9,786 bases of DNA from an uncultured Prevotella sp. Lineage in GTDB: Bacteria; Bacteroidota; Bacteroidia; Bacteroidales; Bacteroidaceae. Every line of letters begins with the position of its first letter. Positions within the stretch are counted from its first letter, which is position 1. The notes below the pieces were generated by a model, which saw only the letters and a list, made by a program, of their open reading frames with translations, was not told where the DNA came from and did no database searches. Made by a program: the position numbers and the translations under genes. The DNA lies in the NCBI GenBank assembly GCA_934230685.1, contig CAKQFF010000064.1:1-9786 (forward strand), in the 5' to 3' direction. Of this stretch, positions 6,000 through 9,786 are shown in pieces.

Positions 6000-7379
6000 T
6001 TATTTTTCGTCGAATACAGAGAAGTCGACAAATTTGCCACGTGCCTTACGGTCGGCTATAGCCTTTTCGAGACGCTTGCGACGAGTTGGGGCAATCCACT
6101 GACGTGCGAACACGTTAGGTATAGCCACACCAAGAGCGATACACATAATGGTGATGGCTGAACCCATACCAAACTTAACAGCGTTGGTAAGCTCGCCCAC
6201 AACACCCTGCATCTCAATCATGCCTACGAGGGCACGATACATCAACACACCAGGCACCATAGGGATGACGCTTGGGATGGAGAGCACATGATGAGGCACA
6301 TGGAACTTGTGGACAGCCTTAACGCAGATGAGCGATATAAGTGTACTTCCTGCCAAAGAACCGATGGCGAGACCCATGTCAAGGCCAATGTTGTTGTTCG
6401 ACGGACCAAGGTTCACAAAGTTACGTGTACATACTGCAATGATACCTCCTATGGCAACAACCCACAACAAGCGGCGCTGGATATTGAAAATCATAGAGAA
6501 GCCCATAGCCGATATGGCAGCAGCAGCAGCGTAGCTTATATAATTATTGTGGGGAATCATTGGTATGGTGTAGAATCTTGTAAGGTCGAAATTCGACAAC
6601 TTCAAGAAGAACGCTATACCAAACGACATTGCCACAATCATGAGGAACGTGTTGATGGCTCGCGTCAGTCCCACTTGTATATAGTTGTCGAGCATATCAT
6701 CGACGAAGTTGATCAATGGCACACCAGGCACAATGAACAATGCGCAAGCCAAGAGTGGGTGAAGAGGAGTGCTGGTCCATGATGATGGCAACCACATGGT
6801 AATGAAGGCAAGAAGTGTAGAAACAAATGCAGCTACAGCAATGCCCATATAGTTGTTGAAGCCTTTGCGAAGGAGCCAGCCACGGAGATACATACCTATG
6901 GCAGCCGCAAACGAGGCATAGAAGAAGGCGGTCCAGTCACAACCGAACTGGATACAGAATCCACCGCAAGCAAAACCAGTGCCTATAGCCACCTGCAACG
7001 GGGTATAGTTGCGCTTGCGTGTGGCAATCTTCTCAAGTTCTTCGGCATATTTGTCTATAGAATAGTCTTCGGAGATGGCTTGCCATGAGAGCTTGGAGAT
7101 AAGCGAGAGGCGGGTCATGTCGATGCCATGCTTGGTGCAACGCTGGAACTTGGTGAATGAGTGCTCACCATCGCTGAGGTTCACCATGAGCATGTTGAAC
7201 TGTACGTAGATGTGGAGATGCTCTTCGGGAAGTCCGAGGAAAGCCGCAACACGGTTCATGTTGCGAATGATGCGGTTAGTGTCAGCTGCACTTTCTACAA
7301 GTAATTGACCGGTTTTCAAAAGCAAGTCAAGCTTTCTTCTTAATAACTTTTCGTTCTCGATTTTTTGGATCTGGTCCAT
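6000..7379 (-). CDS. Threonine/serine exporter family protein (ThrE-like, two-domain)
   Basis: This 459-residue protein is a fused ThrE-type exporter. A soluble N-terminal part (about 1-125) carries LLVESAADTNRIIRNMNRVAAFLGL (26-50), the family's ES.a.T..i...m.... element, and VNLSDGEHSFTKFQR. It is followed by a first membrane bundle (about 127-265) with the signature VPGVPLINFVDDML (217-230), and a second (about 280-425, ThrE_2-like) with SIPSVIPMVPGVLMYRAL (367-384). A basic tail closes the protein. Corynebacterial ThrE exports threonine and serine by proton motive force; many homologues are untested, so the substrate here is inferred. Other bacteria split these domains into two genes. The start at 7379 gives a short charged N-terminus that fits the family. 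A TACCTTTG box lies upstream, and the SulP gene follows by 56 nt. Confidence 0.9.
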   Translation of the reverse strand: MDQIQKIENEKLLRRKLDLLLKTGQLLVESAADTNRIIRNMNRVAAFLGLPEEHLHIYVQFNMLMVNLSDGEHSFTKFQRCTKHGIDMTRLSLISKLSWQAISEDYSIDKYAEELEKIATRKRNYTPLQVAIGTGFACGGFCIQFGCDWTAFFYASFAAAIGMYLRGWLLRKGFNNYMGIAVAAFVSTLLAFITMWLPSSWTSTPLHPLLACALFIVPGVPLINFVDDMLDNYIQVGLTRAINTFLMIVAMSFGIAFFLKLSNFDLTRFYTIPMIPHNNYISYAAAAAISAMGFSMIFNIQRRLLWVVAIGGIIAVCTRNFVNLGPSNNNIGLDMGLAIGSLAGSTLISLICVKAVHKFHVPHHVLSIPSVIPMVPGVLMYRALVGMIEMQGVVGELTNAVKFGMGSAITIMCIALGVAIPNVFARQWIAPTRRKRLEKAIADRKARGKFVDFSVFDEK

Positions 7380-7393
7380 ACCTTTTATCTTTG
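7364..7393 (+). promoter_or_regulatory. Possible distal promoter for sppA
   Basis: TTTG (7364-7367) and TATCTTTG (7386-7393) are separated by 18 nt on the plus strand, close to the TTTG-N19-21-TAnnTTTG pattern. It overlaps the start of the divergent ThrE-like gene and would give sppA a leader of roughly 150 nt. Both elements are A/T-rich and could be chance matches, so this is only a candidate beside the proximal box at 7519-7526. Confidence 0.25.
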
Positions 7394-7444
7394 TGTATTA
7401 TATAAATTGAATATGATTTATTGCATTATCCTTTAAAACGAGTG

Positions 7445-7452
7445 CAAAGGTA
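7445..7452 (-). promoter_or_regulatory. -7 promoter box for the ThrE-like/SulP unit
   Basis: TACCTTTG on the minus strand (7452-7445), continuing into GCACTCG, matches the Bacteroidetes -7 consensus TAnnTTTG. Transcription would start near 7438, giving a leader of about 58 nt before the ATG at 7379. No convincing TTTG is seen at the -33 position, where the sequence is only T-rich. Confidence 0.5.
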
Positions 7453-7518
7453 CTGCTTTTTTATGACATGGGGAAATAATAACTTTTTAAATGTGCCGAG
7501 TATGTCAGTAAAATATAG

Positions 7519-7526
7519 TATCTTTG
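7519..7526 (+). promoter_or_regulatory. -7 promoter box for sppA
   Basis: TATCTTTG (7519-7526) followed by CATAAA is a good match to the Bacteroidetes -7 consensus. The expected start near 7533 gives a leader of about 20 nt before the ATG at 7553. The -33 region lacks a clear TTTG; the nearest resemblance is TGTG at 7492-7495, slightly too far upstream. Confidence 0.5.
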
Positions 7527-7552
7527 CATAAATCAAATAAAACAGTAGCTAT

Positions 7553-9328
7553 ATGAAAGAATTCTTCAAGTACGTTTTTGCCACAATAGTTGGCATATTC
7601 GTGTTCTTCATCATTGCCGGCATATTCGGTGTTATGAGCATCGTGGGTATGGTTGCCTCAAGTCAAGCCACACAAAATGTGGAGGACAACTCGGTGCTCG
7701 TGGTTAGCCTGTCGGGCAGTATTGACGAACAGGGACAGGACGACATCATGGGCAAGCTGACAGGCAATTATATGCCGTCGACAGGTCTTAACGATATACT
7801 CACCGCTGTAAAGAAGGCTAAGAACAACGAGAATGTGAAGGGTATTTATCTTGAGGCTGGTGCGCTGAGCGCAGGCCTTGCCACTCTACAGGAGATACGT
7901 TCCGCACTTGAGGAGTTCCGCAAGAGTGGCAAATGGATCGTGGCTTACGGCGACTCTTATTCGCAGGGTGCTTACTATCTTGCTTCGGTTGCAAATAAGG
8001 TTTACCTCAATCCGCAAGGAATGGTGGATTGGCATGGACTCGGCTCACAGCCTATGTTCTATAAGGACCTAATGGCCAAGTTTGGCGTGAAGTATCAGAT
8101 TGTTAAGGTGGGCACCTTCAAGAGTGCTACCGAGATGTACACCGAGGACCACATGAGTGATGCCAACCGCTTGCAGACCAAACTATATATTGATGGCGCA
8201 TGGAAGAACGTGTGCAATGCTGTGTCGAAGAGCCGTGGCATAAGTGTCGACTCTCTTAATGTCTATGCCGACGAGTATGCAGGATTCCAGCCAGCCGAAC
8301 TGCTCAAGAAGCGCAAGATGGTTGACGAATTGATGTATGCCGACAAGGTGAAGACTGCTGTGAAGAAGCTTTTGAAGCTTGGCGATGATGATAAAGTGCC
8401 GCAGATTAGTGTGGCTGACATGCTCAATGCCAAGGGTGGCAAGGAGGAAGGCGACGTTATTGCCGTGTATTATGCCTATGGTTCTGTTGTGCAGACTGAT
8501 GAGGCGTCTATAGCTTCGGGCGGTGGACATTGCATAGCGGCTTCTACTGTGTGCAAGGACCTTGAGGACTTGAAGAATGATGATGGCGTGAAGGCTGTTG
8601 TTATACGTGTCAACTCTGGTGGTGGCGATGCCTATGCCTCAGAACAGATATGGCATCAGGTGAGTGAACTTAAGGCCAAGAAGCCTGTTGTGATATCTAT
8701 GGGCGACTATGCCGCTTCGGGTGCCTACTATCTTTCGGCTCCGGCTTCATGGATAGTGGCTCAGCCTAATACTCTCACGGGTAGTATAGGCATCTTTGCT
8801 GCAATACCTGATGTGAGCGGTCTTGTTACACAGAAACTCGGTGTGAAGTTTGATGAAGTGAAGACCAACCGCAACGCTACATTTGGCAATGTTATGGCTC
8901 GTCCGTTTAATGCTGAGGAGACTGCCATGCTGCAGGCTTACGTCAATCGTGGCTATGCTCTGTTCCGCAAACGTGTGGCCGACGGACGTAAATTGCCAGT
9001 GGAAAGTGTTGAGAAGATAGCACAGGGACGTGTGTGGATTGGTAGTGATGCTTTGAAGATAAAGCTTGTAGACCAGCTTGGCGGTTTGGATGATGCCGTG
9101 AAGAAGGCTGCACAACTTGCCAAAATCAAGGACTTCTATACTCTTGAGTATCCTGCTCCATTGTCTTGGACCGACCAACTGTTTGGAAGTATGTCGGGTG
9201 GCAACTATCTCGACGAGCAGTTGCGCATGACTCTTGGCGACCTTTACGAGCCGTTCTGCATGATGCGCACACTTGACAAGCGTGAGGCATTGCAGGCACG
9301 ACTGCCGTATATTATGAATATTAAGTAA
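7553..9328 (+). CDS. sppA: Signal peptide peptidase SppA, long (67 kDa) type
   Basis: This 591-residue protein is a membrane-anchored serine protease that degrades signal peptides left in the membrane after secretion. A single N-terminal transmembrane anchor (about residues 7-35) precedes two tandem S49 domains, as in E. coli SppA. The catalytic pair is visible: Lys190 in VGTFKSATEMYTEDHMSD (N-terminal domain, equivalent to E. coli Lys209), and Ser389 in GDYAASGAYYLS (C-terminal domain, equivalent to Ser409). The substrate-binding strand RVNSGGGDAYASE (352-364) has Gly where many homologues have Pro (NSPGG). LTGSIGIFAAIPD (408-420) and QGRVWIGSDALKIKLVDQLGGLDDA (491-515) are also typical. Length and motifs are complete, so it should be active. 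The start is supported by the anchor and by the promoter box about 27 nt upstream. lpxK follows after 61 nt in the same direction. Confidence 0.96.
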   Translation: MKEFFKYVFATIVGIFVFFIIAGIFGVMSIVGMVASSQATQNVEDNSVLVVSLSGSIDEQGQDDIMGKLTGNYMPSTGLNDILTAVKKAKNNENVKGIYLEAGALSAGLATLQEIRSALEEFRKSGKWIVAYGDSYSQGAYYLASVANKVYLNPQGMVDWHGLGSQPMFYKDLMAKFGVKYQIVKVGTFKSATEMYTEDHMSDANRLQTKLYIDGAWKNVCNAVSKSRGISVDSLNVYADEYAGFQPAELLKKRKMVDELMYADKVKTAVKKLLKLGDDDKVPQISVADMLNAKGGKEEGDVIAVYYAYGSVVQTDEASIASGGGHCIAASTVCKDLEDLKNDDGVKAVVIRVNSGGGDAYASEQIWHQVSELKAKKPVVISMGDYAASGAYYLSAPASWIVAQPNTLTGSIGIFAAIPDVSGLVTQKLGVKFDEVKTNRNATFGNVMARPFNAEETAMLQAYVNRGYALFRKRVADGRKLPVESVEKIAQGRVWIGSDALKIKLVDQLGGLDDAVKKAAQLAKIKDFYTLEYPAPLSWTDQLFGSMSGGNYLDEQLRMTLGDLYEPFCMMRTLDKREALQARLPYIMNIK

Positions 9329-9389
9329 TTGAACTCTTGCAAGTTTACTTATGTCACTTGCGAATCCAGAGTAAGAAATCAATAAAAAT

Positions 9390-9786
9390 ATGAGAACCGA
9401 AGGCGATTTCATAAAAATCAACGAATGGCTGCTGCCATTCAGCTGGCTCTATGGCATCGGGGTGCGTGTGCGCAACTGGATGTTTAACATCGGTATACTC
9501 AAGAGCCAGAGCTACGACATACCTATCATTGCCGTGGGCAATATCACTGTGGGAGGTTCGGGCAAGACTCCTCATGTGGAATATCTCATAAATCTATTGC
9601 ACGACAAGATGAAGATTGCCGTGCTCTCGCGTGGCTACAAGCGCAAGAGTAGGGGGTATGTGCTTGCCGACGATAATATGCCAATGTCTGAGATTGGCGA
9701 CGAGCCGTATCAGATGAAACATAAGTTTGACAATATCTATGTGGCTGTAGACAAAAGACGACGCAACGGCATTGAACGTCTCACTA
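9390..9786 (+). CDS. lpxK: Tetraacyldisaccharide 4'-kinase LpxK, N-terminal part (3' truncated by window)
   Basis: The frame from ATG at 9390 stays open to the window end (132 full codons). LpxK is an inner-membrane-associated kinase that phosphorylates the 4' position of the tetraacyl disaccharide in lipid A synthesis, forming lipid IVA. Seen here: an N-terminal amphipathic/hydrophobic segment (NEWLLPFSWLYGIGV, 11-25) matching the membrane-association helix, the Walker A GNITVGGSGKTP (50-61), LSRGYKRKSRGY (79-90) and GDEPYQMK (103-110, the family's GDEP motif). The remaining catalytic residues lie beyond the window. The 61-nt gap after sppA shows no TAnnTTTG box or terminator, so sppA and lpxK are probably one transcript. 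The leader is A-rich with no Shine-Dalgarno, as is common in Bacteroidetes. Confidence 0.95.
   Translation, partial: MRTEGDFIKINEWLLPFSWLYGIGVRVRNWMFNIGILKSQSYDIPIIAVGNITVGGSGKTPHVEYLINLLHDKMKIAVLSRGYKRKSRGYVLADDNMPMSEIGDEPYQMKHKFDNIYVAVDKRRRNGIERLT

Noticed and set aside
6517..6530. Short GCA repeat encoding an alanine run in the ThrE-like protein
   Set aside because: Only about five units within a transmembrane segment, in frame; a length change would add or remove alanines without a frameshift, so there is no sign of phase variation.
8747..9421. 224-codon minus-strand open frame opposite the end of sppA and the start of lpxK
   Set aside because: It is antisense to two well-supported genes and its product resembles no family I recognise.
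1..9786. Mobile elements, CRISPR arrays, tRNA/rRNA genes, toxin-antitoxin or defence genes
   Set aside because: I looked on both strands and saw no transposase, integrase, regularly spaced repeats, structured RNA gene or known defence family. All genes are full-length where the window allows and have similar codon use.

Overview
The window looks like an ordinary chromosomal segment of a Bacteroidales bacterium, most likely Prevotellaceae (Prevotella/Segatella-like). This rests on moderate GC content, TAnnTTTG-type -7 promoter boxes, A/T-rich leaders with little Shine-Dalgarno signal, a TlpA-family protein of the Bacteroidetes type, and GGGAGGGG-type intergenic hairpins. The taxon is an inference from style and gene content, not from a marker gene. 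I found no transposase, phage gene, tRNA, rRNA, CRISPR array or toxin-antitoxin pair.

Layout. Bases 1-278 (+) are the 3' end of a CobW/G3E-family GTPase. It converges on the minus-strand block, separated from it by a perfect 23-bp inverted repeat (299-351). The minus-strand block runs from 7379 down to 375. In transcription order it encodes a ThrE-like threonine/serine exporter (7379-6000), a SulP anion transporter with a STAS domain (5943-4270) followed by a clear rho-independent terminator, a secreted TlpA-like thioredoxin-fold protein with its own well-formed promoter (4114-3002), a MATE efflux transporter (2902-1553), a cytidylate-kinase-like protein (1501-881) and a YfcE-type metallophosphoesterase (884-375). 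The last two overlap by ATGA. On the right, transcribed divergently from the ThrE-like gene, are sppA (7553-9328) and the start of lpxK (9390 to the window end).

How the genes group. There are probably four transcription units: ThrE-like + SulP, ended by the terminator; the TlpA-like gene, perhaps reading through a hairpin into MATE, cytidylate-kinase-like and phosphoesterase; sppA + lpxK, both envelope functions (membrane peptide degradation and lipid A 4'-phosphorylation); and the truncated CobW-family unit. The 173-bp divergent region 7380-7552 holds candidate promoters for both directions. No intergenic stretch exceeds 300 bases.

I did not find a convincing previously undescribed system. 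The points most worth a second look are the translationally coupled cytidylate-kinase-like/phosphoesterase pair, whose kinase lacks the P-loop lysine, and three intergenic hairpins that may be members of dispersed repeat families.
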